NCBI RefSeq assembly: GCF_040939455.1
Contig: NC_134126.1
Location: 3,158,375-3,222,374, forward strand
From: Microcebus murinus
Lineage: Eukaryota; Chordata; Mammalia; Primates; Cheirogaleidae
DNA length: 64,000 nucleotides
Direction of reading: 5' to 3'
This document shows, piece after piece, positions 1-12,088 of this stretch (position 1 is the stretch's first letter; the number at the start of each line of letters is the position of its first letter). The translations under genes were made by a program, and so were the position numbers. The notes below the pieces were generated by a model that saw only the letters and a list, made by a program, of their open reading frames with translations, was not told the DNA's origin and ran no database searches.

Positions 1-420
1 TATCAAATGCTAGATAAGTGAATGTTGATCACTTTTCCCTCTTGCTTCTCTAGCTCCAGCCCTAGCCAGTTTTATACCACTCATTGTTCTTTTTTTCAGT
101 GAAGGGAATATGCGTTAATACAATTTAACAAGGGCTCCTTTTCTCTGGTGAACAGCTGTCTGTTCTGCAGCTGTCTGTTGAAGTAGATATGCCGATTGCA
201 GAGCATGTTCTTAGCCATACTCAGAGTCATGGCTGAGTAAGTACTGCTGGATACGCATATCCTTGCCTGCTGTCTCGTGGGGCTGCATGGTGGCATCACT
301 GTTGCTCTGCCTAGACCATTCTCTTAAGAGCACCATAGGAGATTGGATGTTCCAGGCACCTTGATTCCATTGCATCCCCCACTTGCTGAGGAGATCTTTA
401 TGTCAAAACATGGTTTAGAC
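1..420. other. Unrecognised mixed-composition segment
   Basis: This stretch is less AT-rich than the sequence that follows. Its minus strand reads for some distance with coding-like composition, but with stops and no family I recognise. It could be a decayed processed pseudogene, an old LTR or unique sequence. I assign no function. Confidence 0.3.
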
Positions 421-1255
421 AGTCTGGTTCACAACCATGACCAAGAAATGTATATGATAAGATTTTTGAAAAAGATTTTTGAATAACTGAGAAGCCCAGG
501 TATTGATAAGCATGATATAATTGAGAGGGTGTTTGTTAGAGGGAATAATAGTGGAAATATTACTCATAGCATCAAAATTAGTGTCCCAAGGCGGTCTATG
601 GATCAAAGGTGAGACAGTGATATAGTCTAAAGGCTTGAAATTTTATGCTTCTAGGTTAAAAGGAAAATATATTAGATAATGCAAATATATGAGAAGAAAA
701 TCAACCACCCAGTAGAAAAAGTATGCATTGGTATGATAAAATCACACACATATGAAAAGACTCTTGAACTCAGTTGTAAGAGAAAATAATTGAATTTAAT
801 CTACAAACAAGCCATTATATTTGATTATTTAGCATTTGAGAATCAAAAAGGTTTATGACAACCTGCTTAAAATAATTAAGTAAGGCAAAAATTTCATACA
901 AGGCTGCTTGCATATAAATTGGTATATCATCTGCAGGGGTAAACTTAATAAAATGTCTCCAAATCAAAAATAAAAGCTTATACATTTAACCTAGCAATAA
1001 CACTTATAAAATTTAATCTTAAAATAATGCACATAAATGTGAATAATGAATATATAAAATATTCTAGCCAACTAAATGTCTACAAAAGAGATAAATTAAA
1101 TATATTTTGTTAAATCCATATAATAGAATATTATGCTGTAATTTTTTAAAAATTAGTTTCAAGTGCATTGAAATGGAATGACTACCAAATTATACTGTTA
1201 AGGAATAAAGGTACCAATGAGATACTAATTACACTACCATTAATTTAGAAAATAC

Positions 1256-1258
<3 letters not shown>
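421..1258. other. AT-rich intergenic/intronic sequence
   Basis: Nothing recognisable beyond AT-rich sequence with frequent short A/T runs. The open frames are short and scattered on both strands. Confidence 0.6.

Positions 1259-1294
<36 letters not shown>
1259..1294. repeat. (GT)18 microsatellite
   Basis: An uninterrupted run of 18 GT dinucleotides ends at a 'gtag' boundary. Pure runs of this length are normally length-polymorphic and can adopt Z-DNA. Confidence 0.97.
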
Positions 1295-1296
<2 letters not shown>

Positions 1297-1914
1297 TATA
1301 TATGAAGTCTGTCCAGAATGTATCAAGCCATTGTAAATATAAAGGGAACAATTACAAGGCTAGATGCTTTCCAGACAGATCTTATATATAGTAACAAAAT
1401 TACCTTTGTAGACGAGAAATGGATAGCTAGTATTAGGGTAGGATTGAAAACTTAATTTTCATGCATAAAATTTAATTTTTAGATTTTGTGTCAAGTATTT
1501 ACATATTTATGAATATAAAAATAAAATTTAAAAACTAAAAATTAATAATTAAAAGAAGTTAAATATGTAAGAAATGCAATATTACTAATGTGTTCTAAAG
1601 CATATTATAAATGGTAAATTTATTCTAGAATTGTATATGTGTTAGAAAATGAGAGAATGAGAAGTAGGTAATAAATAAGGTTATAAAAGGAGTCATTTGA
1701 ATAAATAATTTATATGAAGTAGCATATAACTATCTGAAAAAATGTTGAGACTTGTTTTAATGAAGAAAAATTTATTCATGATAGAATTATGTGTCCCTAT
1801 TGAAGGTGATGACGACGGCCTTCTAACATTAATCATTATCCAAATATGCCTGTCATCTAGCATTGCAATGATAATGTACACTCCAATAATATCACAATAA
1901 GCCTATAAGCAAGC
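1295..1914. other. AT-rich sequence without recognised features
   Basis: No gene or repeat recognised. Short A/T-rich words dominate. Confidence 0.5.
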
Positions 1915-2055
1915 CATTATTTATGCTTTGTAAACAAGAAAGCTGAGGCTCAAATTATTAAATTACTTATTCCAAATAACATATCTAGAATATTTAGAAG
2001 CTATATTATGGCTATCACCCCCATTTGACTATAAAACTCAGTGCTCATTCTTTTC
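1915..2055 (+). repeat. MIR-like SINE relic
   Basis: It contains the degraded signature 'gaaagctgaggctcaaattattaa', which resembles the MIR core ('gaaactgaggc...' then 'ttaagtaacttgccc'). The match is eroded and was judged by eye, so the family call is tentative. Confidence 0.4.
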
Positions 2056-4889
2056 CTATCAATAGAAAACAGAATGGATTTGGAATAAGAAAACCTAAGT
2101 TTAATATCAATTCCTTCTCTTATACTGCTGTGATCCTGGTTTGGTTCCATAGTTTTAAAAGGTAACTGTCCTTAGTGAGGAAGTTATCCTTGGGAGTAAA
2201 TGTATCATGACCAAGAGCATAGGTAAAAATTGCAAAAAATCCTTAGTGGAGATTAAATATAATTCACATTTTAAATATCTGAAATAGAAAATTTTATAAG
2301 TCACTTAACTGACCAGATATGTTTTGCTTAAACACAATAAAAACATAAAGATTAGAAGGCATGAAGGATCAAAATATAATATGATATCTAGTGACTTCTG
2401 TAAAAATAGAATCCTAGAAGTCAAGGATAACATATTCATCATAGCAGAATAATGAAAAAAGTTGAGATTAGATCTAGCCCTGCTTTCAGATCATAGTCAA
2501 TTAGCTTGCAGGAGAAACTAACACATCATACATGTCAGTGGCCTTTGTGTTTATGATGTAAGCAAATGAACAGTATCTTGTCTTTGATTCTTTTATTTTC
2601 ATTCTTCATCAAAGCCTTATATAAATAAATGTGAGCACAAAGTATCTGATAAATGTTCACAACTATAGTTAACAATCAGCTTCATTCTCACTTGGAACAA
2701 AAGGAATACTAAAATCAAAATCAGAAATCCAGATTTGAATCCAGAGCTTAATCTAGGCCTGCCATGTCTTAATTGATGACCCGGTAGCAAGTTCTATATC
2801 ATTTTAAATCACAGCATTTAAGAGGATATATTGTATGCAAGACATCAAATATTTTAAGCTTCAGAATTTCTCAGATATCTATCCAATATTTATCTCAATG
2901 TTTTGAAATAATATAGATGGGATTACAGACGCATATTATTTACAAAAGTAATTATTGATTATTTTAAACCAAAAATAACTTTGGTTTATTTAGATAACAT
3001 AACAATAACATTGTTAAAAATATTAGTCATAAATTTTCCAGGTAGTAGAGGGCAAGATGCCTTTGGTTTATATGTGGCTTCCAGAACCTAAATGAAACTG
3101 TTTTATGTAAAGAAATGAAAAAGTACAACATCTCTGCATTAATTTGAAAGATTTAAATACTTGACTATTCAGCATTCTAATGTAGCTAGAAATAATTATT
3201 GCTCCAATATTTGGCAAGTATTTTTACAAACCTGAAGTTATTAAAATTATCCACATAATTATAAACCTTAATTTTTAAAACTAAGATTCTCAATATGTAT
3301 GCAAATAATAGAAAGAAAACATGATAGGTACGAATTCCTTTTTCTAGTGCTAGTCTATATTCTGTCACCTTTCCTGTAGCCAAAAATTATCAATATATCA
3401 CTTCTTAAAAATAATTTTCAAAAATAGCATAATATACCATCTATATACTTTAACTTACCACCAAAATATGTCTGAATAAATAACAATAATTATGTATTTA
3501 CATTATTTTATGAATAATTTATTAGAAATTGTTTGCTAATAAGAGTTATCTACCATATTCTTTAGCAATAAAGTAATTATTTAGACAACATATTAACTTT
3601 CAATTACTGAAAGATCTTCTGGAGAGATGTAAATATTCTAATACTGCTATGATCAAGACGACATAGGATATGGAAAAAAGAATAATAATTAATTCTCTCT
3701 GAGAAGCTATAAAAGATGTTCCCAGAGGGGATTGTCAATGAACTTAACAAGCAAGAATTTTTCAGAGAGAAAACAGAAATTCAATCTAGGTCAAGTTGAA
3801 AAAGTACCATCAAAAAGACATGGAGATATGAACATCTGTGGTGATCTGACAAGACTGGAATCATTGCAGAGTCATTAGAAAATAATGTTCTCATAAGGTG
3901 TAGAGTTGAGAAAATACTGGACTGGAAAATGTAGTAAACTAGATTAGAAATCATTTAATACACCTTATTTGTTTACCCAGATTTTATTCAGCAGGCTATT
4001 GGGACAAATACAAATTAAAATATGGCAAAACTTTGATTTAGTTTTTGATATTGAAAGATTCAGATAACGGCATAGTGGATAGTTTCTAAAGGCTGAAACT
4101 GAAAAAAAAGGATACCCATGACAGTGCTACTACAACATTTCAAGGCAACAGAAGAGTGAGAGAGATATATAAGATAAAATAATGGTGTGAATGAAGTTCA
4201 GAAGACTCGATGGATATGAACAACTAGTGGTATATGACAGATGAAATATTCTTCCTTGGACTGATGATTGTGGATTAATCTATAAAGATAAGGGAACAAG
4301 AAAATTGGGACAACAATATTTGAAACTCTGAAATTTCAAGTAGTAGAGGTTATCCAGTTTATATTTTATCCAAATAGTCTCATCAATAACTGTCACATTC
4401 AGATTGCAAAGAAAAGACATTTGGAGAATTTTACACTGAATACAAACCATATTATTTATTTTCTAGATATAAGTAATATTGTGCATCTTCTGAATGCCTT
4501 TTAAAAATTATTTAAACAACTTAGCTTTGTCTTTTTTAAATTACAATAATAGGATGCAACATATCTGTAGATTAACTGACTCTCATTTTCTAAGAAATTT
4601 TTTCTAATACTTAACTTGGCCATTTATTTTCATCAGTGGCTTGTATCTGGACTTTTAAAAATTATATTTTATAATTGACATTGTAATATTGAAGAATTTC
4701 TCATTGCAAATAGATAAAAATGCCATTCTGGACATTGAACACTATTTTATACTTTTATTTTTAAAAAATGTCTTTTGAAATGATATTTAATTATTAATAA
4801 TTACTTCACATTATTAAAATTATGTAACTAGAATTAATCTAAAAACTTAGACACATTAATGATGGTATGATATAGATAGTAAGTAGTTA
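2056..4889. other. Long AT-rich stretch, no gene seen
   Basis: About 2.8 kb of AT-rich sequence with no coding region, structured RNA or clear repeat. A short piece around 2065-2140 faintly resembles the 5' part of a MIR, but not enough to call. Confidence 0.5.
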
Positions 4890-5110
4890 GCCCATACATA
4901 TGCTTATCATGGTCCAGACAGTAGTCTAAATATTAATTCATATAGTTCTTACGGTAACCAAAGAAGCATATTAGTATCACCTTTAATTTTGTAGGTGAGG
5001 AAACTGTTACACAAAGGTATTAAAAAGTTGTGTAATTTCACATAGTAGCAAGTGGTTAGTCCCTGTTGGTTCCATTATGCCTCAGAGTCCATGTGTCACT
5101 CATTTTGTTT
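4890..5110 (+). repeat. MIR SINE relic
   Basis: The order of signatures matches MIR: 'catggtccagacagtag', 'ttaattcatatagttctta', 'ggtgaggaaactgttacac', then 'gtgtaatttcacatagtagcaagtggtta'-like sequence. This corresponds to the MIR core through its 3' half. Many substitutions indicate an old mammal-wide insertion. Confidence 0.65.
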
Positions 5111-5296
5111 GACTCCATCACTAACGTAGAAATCTGATATGTCCTGATAGAAAATTTCCGTATTATGGAATTATTTTGCATATTTAAAATATCAAAACTG
5201 TTTGGAGAAATAATATCATAGCTATGCATTTATTGTATGGTTAGTTCTTAAAATTTTTCCATTGGATTGGGAGACATTTTCTCAGCATTCATAAAA

Positions 5297-6165
5297 TTTA
5301 TTTTTTTATTTCAGAATATTATGTGGGTACAAATGTTTTGCTCACATAAATTGCATTTGTACTGTTTGAATCAAAGTTGTAAGTGTGCCCATTCACCAGA
5401 TAGTGTGCATTGTACCCATTCGGTGTGAATTTACCCATTCTCTTCTCTCCCCTCCACCTGCTTGATTTCCAATGAATGTTATTTCCATAGTTGGACATAA
5501 ATGTTGGTCAATTAGTTCCCATTTAATGGTGAATACATGTGGCATTTGTTTTTCCATTCTTGTGATACTTCACTTAGAAGAACCGTCTCCAGTTCTATCT
5601 AGGTTAGTAAAAGAGGTATTAGCTCACCATTTTTTATAGCTGAGTAGTATTCTATGATATACATAGACCACATTTTATCAGTCCACTCATGTATTGATGG
5701 GCACTTAGGTTGTTTCCACATGTTTGCAATTGTGAATTGTGCTGCTATAAACATTTGAATGTAAAAGTCTTTTTTATAGAATGTCTCTTTTTTTTCCTTT
5801 GGGTTAATACCCAATAGTGGGACTGCTGAATTAAATGCTAGGTCTACTTTTAGTTCTTTGAGGTATTTCCATACTATTTTCCATAGAGGTTGTACTATGA
5901 ATAGTTTGCAGTCCCACCAGCAGTGTATAAGTGTTCCTGTCTCTCTGTATCCACACCTACATTTGTTGTTTGTGGAATTTTTGATAAAAGCCATTCTCAC
6001 TGTAGTTAAGTGATATCTCATTGTGGTTTTGATTTGCATTTCTCTAATGATTAAAGATGTTAAACATTTTTTCATGTTTGTTGACCATTAGTCTTTCTTA
6101 TTTTGAAAAGATTCTGTTTATGTCCTTCGCCCACTTTTTAATGGGATTGATTTTGAGCTCTTAAA
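5297..6165 (-). mobile_element. LINE-1 3' fragment (ORF2 C-terminus and 3'UTR)
   Basis: On the minus strand the frame at 5599-6075 is the C-terminal part of L1 ORF2p. It has the [14 protein letters not shown] block, a cysteine/histidine-rich segment ([16 protein letters not shown]) typical of the ORF2p C-domain, [30 protein letters not shown] and [16 protein letters not shown]. The 3'UTR runs to about 5297. The upstream remainder of ORF2 is absent or degraded, so this is a dead fragment. It probably belongs with the L1 piece at 6429-7150, with foreign or diverged sequence between them. Confidence 0.88.
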
Positions 6166-6428
6166 TTATATAAAACAATTGCTAAAGCAGTCCCTTGGTT
6201 TTTGGTGTTGAAAATTACACATGCCCCACTCTATATCTCTCTTCTTCCTCTTTCATAGTAAAAGAAGTTCATATTCACAAATTGCTACTGAATTACACTA
6301 AATTTTTCCATTTTTCATCTTCCTTTGTGGCTAAATATGGTTATGGGACTGAATTCTGGCCATTAAGACATGCAGCTGGCAATAACCAGTGCTTACTATA
6401 AACCCTGACCTTAAAATAAATGGCTCTT
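6166..6428. other. Sequence separating two L1 pieces
   Basis: About 260 bp lies between two antisense L1 segments that are in the correct order. It does not look like ORF2 sequence. A motif 'ggttatgggactgaattctggcc' suggests an interspersed repeat, but I cannot name it. It may be an insertion or a replacement of L1 sequence. Confidence 0.35.
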
Positions 6429-7150
6429 TGACATCCAATTTTTCCAGCACTATTTATTGAATAGTATCATTTCACCAATGTCTATTCTTGGCAACTTTGC
6501 CAAACATCAGTTGGCTCTAAATTATGAATTTATTTCTGGATTTTCTCTTCTCCTCTTTTGTTCTATGTGTCTGTTTTCATTCCAGTATTATGCTGTTTTA
6601 GTTACTATAGTTTTGTATCATATTTTGAAGTCAGGTAGTGTGATGCCTTGATTTTGTTCTTTTTACTCAAGATTGCTTTGGCTATTCAAGGTCTTTTGTG
6701 GTTCTATACAAATTTTAGAATTGTTTTTTTTTCTATTTCTGGGAAAAATGTCATTTGTATTTTGATGGAAATTCCATTAAATCTGTAAATTGTTTTGAGT
6801 AGTATTGCCATTTTAGCAATATTAATTCTTCCAAATCATAAACATGGAATCTCTTTCCGTTTATTTGTGTCCTCTTCAATTTTTTTCATCAGTGTTTTAT
6901 ACTTTTCAGTGTAGAGATCTTTCACATCATTAGTTAAGTTTATTGCTAGGTATTTTAATTTTTTTTAGCTAATGTAAATGGAATCATTTTTATTTTATTT
7001 CTTTCTCAGATAGTTCACTATTAGTGTATAGAAACACTGCTTATTTTTTCATGTTGATTTTTATATCCTGCAATTTTACTAAATTCACTTATAACTTCTT
7101 ACAGTGTTTGTTGGAAATTTCTATATATAAGATCATGTTGTCTGCAAAAC
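6429..7150 (-). mobile_element. LINE-1 ORF2 fragment, antisense
   Basis: Antisense L1 ORF2 landmarks are visible in order: 'cagcactatttattgaata' (the WENW region), 'ttggctctaaattatgaattt', 'attatgctgttttagttactatag', 'ttgaagtcaggtagtgtgatgcc', and 'attgctttggctattcaaggtc'. Frames are broken throughout. The element is older than the L1 at 29.7-36.4 kb. Confidence 0.8.
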
Positions 7151-9895
7151 ATGTTAGGAATCATGTTTTGATTAAAAGGAATTAAGCACTCCTTAGAAGC
7201 AATGAGTGAATTCAGTTTGCCAATTACCCAAAATAAATTTCATTAAGCAATATCCATCATATTATTTTAAAAAACAAAAAATCAGACAGTGTAATTCAAA
7301 TTTCACAAGCATACAAAAATGCATATATTTCAATCAATTGCATTATGCCAATACAACATAATCAGACATTTCTAGATCACTGTGACATGTTCATATGTAA
7401 GCACTGTTGATTAAGGAGCTATGTTCTTGTTTTACCAAGTAATGATTTGATCTAGCTTGAAAGAGGGGCAAATTATTCAAATAAGTTCTCATGTACTCCA
7501 AGTATATTAGATACTTAGACAAAATTGGAGGGATTGAGAGTGGGAGGCAACACTGACATATACAAATATGAAAAAAATAATTGAAGAACAAAATATATGC
7601 AAGGTACTTGGCTACTGGAGGTCAAATGACTCTTCAAATTATTATTATTATTTTTTGATTGTGGATAGACACAATTTGTATTGGGGACTGCAGGAATGCT
7701 AGCCTGAACTTTCCAGAGCAACCAATTTAGGTCAGTGTAACGGCTCCTAATGATTGATGTGCATTACTTCAAGATCGACATGGTTTCAGTGTTCTATACC
7801 AAAAGCAGATGCTGATGAGTAATGTGATTAATGTATGTTTTAAGGCAGACCAAAAGATATTTTCACAAGTTTGCTACATGACTAAAATTTTACCTTAAGA
7901 TAGTAAAAAAAAAATTTAAAAAATATTAAGTGGATTTTGTTGTAAATTTTGAACTCTGTGTGTATCTAAAATTAGGCTGAGGAATATAACAAATGCCCGT
8001 ACATAGTGCATTATTAATGAAATATCCGTTAAATTTTAAAATATTCTTTATATTTTCTAAAATACAAATATTACATAATTTTTACAATAAATATTCTTTT
8101 GTCTTAAAATTAATTGCTATTAACACATTAACATAGTCATGGATAATTCTCAAAGTAGACTATTTAAAACAATGAGTTCCCATTGGGTGTCTTTACCTCA
8201 AAATATTATAATTACTGTAAAAACTGTCAAAGTATTTTCTGACATGTATAATAAGAATTTTAGTAATTGTATCTTGATCATAACAAAAGGCAGAGAGTAT
8301 AGCGTATATAGGTATAAGAATAGAAACTTAGTCATTTACCAAATCCTCAGTTTTTGTCTGAGCACACTGAATCCTGAAGAATCTGCTTTGCCCCAAATTA
8401 CTCCACTAAGGCATGTCTAACTTAGAAGCTAGAATCTCACCCTCTTTAATCCACAGTAGTTTCATGTCTATACCATAGTTACGTCACCCAAACCACAACC
8501 TGAGAAAAGATCTGTTGCATCCCACATTTTCTGAGGTTCTCAAATAAGATATGAAAAAATATCATAGAAAAGGGAGGGTTTTATTGAAAATCAGTGGAAA
8601 GGGCAAATCCACTGTTTTCTGAAATGTTGACTCTATAAATAGAAGATTCCAGTTGCTCAACAGTTTCCATTTTAGCATTTTATCAACAGAAACTTAAAGA
8701 AAATTCTAGATATGTCTTTGCTGTAAAAGTAGCCAAAAGTAATCAGCTTTTGTTGTAAATAAATGATGAAGACACTTTCTGAAGACCTCAAATATAGGTT
8801 ATTGATTTTATCCTAAATCATTTATGAGCTTCAAAATACCAAACATTCATAAAGTATAGGATACAAATTTTACTTGAAACATTATGTATAAAAATGTAAC
8901 TATTTAAGATTTTAAATTAAGATATAATTTAATAGAAATTATCTCAAAACAATAAGTATAAAGTCATTATTTGAGTATACCAGCAAGAAACCTCACAATT
9001 TAAGCATGCATAATCATTTATTTTAAGTGTGGCATACAAAAAGCACTGTATACTAAGCACAGAGAAGAAAAATATAGACCAATACCACATTTCATATATT
9101 TGAAGATGTCATCAATTATTAACACGTAATATTATTTTATATACAACTTAGAAAAATCATGCAATTAAAGTATGATACAATGATTTAAAAAGAACTCTAC
9201 ACAACTCACAAACTGATCACATTTATCTCTTATTCCTTTCCTTTCTTTTCATTTATCACATGGGCTTTCTAATTTTTCTTGCTTCACTTGCACTGCTTAG
9301 CATGTGATAGTAAATTTCTGTACATCTATCTCAGTAATGAAACGTAGCACTGTATATTCCTTACTTAAAAACTACAAAACTCCTATTGATATTCTACTCA
9401 GTCTTCAAAGATGAATGTTTGTTTCAATGATATCACATTATGCATCTCTGCTTTGTTTTATTGCATTTCTCTATAATAACTTTTCATAATGCTGAATTAG
9501 CCCAATCCCTTTGAAGACTTAAATGGCAATCCATTGCAACATGTTGATTGACAAATGAGCTGCATGATTTTCTAATATAAAACAAAACTAAACTAAAATA
9601 CACAAAATATATTTTCCTGCTGCATCTCTTTCCCAATTTTGATATTCTTCAAGCACCTGAAATAATTATAACATCAGCAGCCAACATTTAAAACAAACCA
9701 GAAACACAAAGCGATCACATTGAAGCATCTTTCAATTAAATAGCAAACATCCATTTAATTATAAAATGACATTTTTAAAAATCTCTGTGCCAAGGATAAT
9801 AGGTACATTAACACAGTTGACATGACCTATTTCAGAAACTTCTCCCTAAACAGGCTTCAAGTTGTGTTTTTTAACCAAAGAAATTTTAGACAAAA
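7151..9895. other. AT-rich sequence, no recognised gene
   Basis: About 2.7 kb without a convincing coding region or repeat. The open frame at 8139-8420 has no recognisable motif and an AT-rich composition like its surroundings, so it is not called a gene. Confidence 0.5.
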
Positions 9896-10197
9896 GTGAA
9901 CTCTGGCTATTACTGGGTAGCACACAAGCACCACAAAAACAGCAACTCTATAATCGAGATGAAATACAAAATGCTGAAGTACGAAGGCATTAGAAAGCAT
10001 CCAAGATGGCTGAGATTTAAAGGTCAATGTAGCATAGAGAATGCAGTGAGCATTATATTATCTGCCACTTTTTCCTTCAGACATTGTTTTTTAATTGGTG
10101 CTCAGCTTAGAGCTCAAGCAGAAAGAAGATCGAAATTAGGAAAGTCTTATATAGCTGGACAAAACATGGGAGATCAAGGTTTTAAAGGTGCACCTGC

Positions 10198-10199
<2 letters not shown>
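9896..10199 (+). other. Unrecognised segment immediately 5' of a long poly(A)
   Basis: A 101-codon open frame ends just before the 51-base A run. The frame has no domain I recognise. The arrangement resembles the 3' end of a retroposed transcript, but no AATAAA sits just upstream of the A run and no flanking direct repeat was found. A retrocopy is possible, not shown. Confidence 0.3.

Positions 10200-10250
<51 letters not shown>
10200..10250 (+). repeat. 51-base poly(A) tract
   Basis: An unbroken run of A, longer than any other homopolymer in the window. Long pure tails usually mark young retroposons because they erode quickly. It could equally be a homopolymer expansion or an assembly-sensitive region. 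Confidence 0.95.
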
Positions 10251-10253
<3 letters not shown>

Positions 10254-10514
10254 TGGAGCCTCTTATAGGTGAGCCTGACATTGTGTCTTCACTTTTTCCA
10301 TAAGCTTTTTGCCAGTTTTTTTAAAAAAAATATTTGCTTGTCAAAAATCTAATATACAAAACAAAATTCAACAGTTTAGTTTTAGTGTCTTTAGCTAAGA
10401 AACTAAAGAGATAAGCAATGGTTCAGGATTAAAATGAAAAGGAATAACGAAGATTTCTAAAATGGCAGGTGGAAGTGGAAGTGCATGACAGACCTCTCCC
10501 TCAGTGCAACAAAC

Positions 10515-10581
10515 ATTATATATATATACATACACACACACACATGCACATGCATACTCACACACACACACATACACACAT
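10515..10581. repeat. (TA)/(CA) compound microsatellite
   Basis: TA dinucleotides pass into interrupted CA repeats with 'catgcacatgcatact' interruptions. Confidence 0.9.
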
Positions 10582-11189
10582 TTATTGATATCTCTGGAAA
10601 TAATGCTAAGGCACACAGCAAATAGAGACACATATCCAAGATAATTTGCTAAATCTCAGGACCAAGAGTGAAAATCTGTGGCACTTGAGTGACGACGTGC
10701 TCCCACTCTGCCCCCCACAGATCAGCATGACAGCAGCTCTACTCTGGGAGAAAGCAGCTAAGAACATAGGGCTTCCTCTTCCCAAGGTCCCCAACTAAAA
10801 TTAAGTTTTCAGCTGAAGAGGGTCAGGCCATCAGCATTTGTAAGGACACCTATAGCTCTATGTTGCAGAAACGATTCCAGATAGGAATCGTCAAGAGGAT
10901 TGGGCCTCCCTCCCCTGACCCTGACCCCAGTCAAGGGTAGAAGCTCCAACCTAGACCAGCGGGCAGAGAAGAGTGGACTCTGATCGGTCTTGCCCCAGCT
11001 TGCTCAGAGGGCAGAGGTTCCACACAAGAAAGGGAACGCTGAGAAGACCAGGGGTTGTCCTGCAGCACCTGCCCTATCCAGAAAGTATGCGACTCTGGGA
11101 ACGCGGGCCACTCTCTCTTCATAAAGCTTTGGGGCATTGCTGCAGAAGCTTTTTCCGAAATGGAAAGGAACACTGTTAAAAAAGTTCTT
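10582..11189. other. Moderately GC-rich unique-looking segment
   Basis: This is less AT-rich than its surroundings, especially 10680-11160. It has broken open frames on both strands. I see no recognised repeat or gene family. A decayed pseudogene, an old LTR or non-repetitive sequence would all fit. Confidence 0.35.
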
Positions 11190-11480
11190 GGGCAGGCACA
11201 GTGGCTCACGCCTGTAATCCTAGCTCTCTGGGAGGCTGAGGCCAGAGGATTGTGTGAGCTCAGGAGTTCAAGACAAGCCTGAGCGAGAGCGAGACGCCGT
11301 CTCTACTGAAAATAGAAAAATGGACTGGGCTTTGTGGTGTGCACTTATAGTCCCAGCTACTCAGGAGGCTGACCCAAGAGGATCACTTGAGCCCAGGAGT
11401 TTGAGGTTGCTGTGAGCTACAATGATACCACTATACTCTAACCGGGGTGACAGAGTAAGACTATGTTTAAAAAAAAAAAG
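11190..11480 (+). mobile_element. Old dimeric Alu SINE
   Basis: It starts 'ggcaggcacagtggctcacgcctgtaatcc' (Pol III A-box region), has 'gagttcaagacaagcctgag' (B-box region), a second arm from about 11325, 'tgaggttgctgtgagctac', and ends in an A tail (11468-11479). Many CpG sites are mutated. A flanking repeat AG(T/G)TCTTG is plausible on both sides. A polypeptide frame running into it is only read-through. Confidence 0.95.
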
Positions 11481-12088
11481 GAGGTCTTGTTGATCAGCAA
11501 TTAAAAGGAAGTTGGTAACTCTATGTTGGTAGCTCCATGATACTAGTAGCAACAGGTGACATAGTAGAGTAGCTTGAAGTGTCACATAGATTACCTGGAA
11601 AAGAGAAGATATAGATCTCTCTCAGCACTGGAGTAAATTTCAAAGCCTGGCAATACCCTGCCACTGCAAAAATGGGTTCAAATTTAATTGGATAAAGGTG
11701 TGGAGTAATTCATACCCAGAGCATTTTTGAAAACAGTAGAGCAACTGGTTAGCAATTAATGGATGCTAAGAGCTTGGTATGATAACAATGGATACAGACA
11801 AGCAGAGTGGGGAGATCAGAGAAAGAGACAAAGCCACCATAATCCTTGGTGATATCTATTACTGGACATATATAAAAATATAATATAGTTGACATTCGCA
11901 ACACAAAGCAGGTAACTGGGAACAAGAGTGTATTGGAGGAAGAAAATGAAATGTAATGGCAAATCAAATCCTTATGGAGGAAATGAAGTAAATTACAAAT
12001 GGAAAATAACAAGATGAATATAAAAGCTATATAAGCATATACTTGATTCTCTTTCTTCTCTCAGTTTCTTTAAAACATAATATATTTA
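11481..12088. other. No recognised feature
   Basis: Mixed-composition sequence between an Alu and a mariner relic. No coding region or repeat family was recognised. Confidence 0.45.

Noticed and set aside
9896..10201. Protein-coding gene ending at the poly(A)
   Set aside because: No recognisable domain, no polyadenylation signal near the tail and no duplication, so it is listed only as an unexplained segment.
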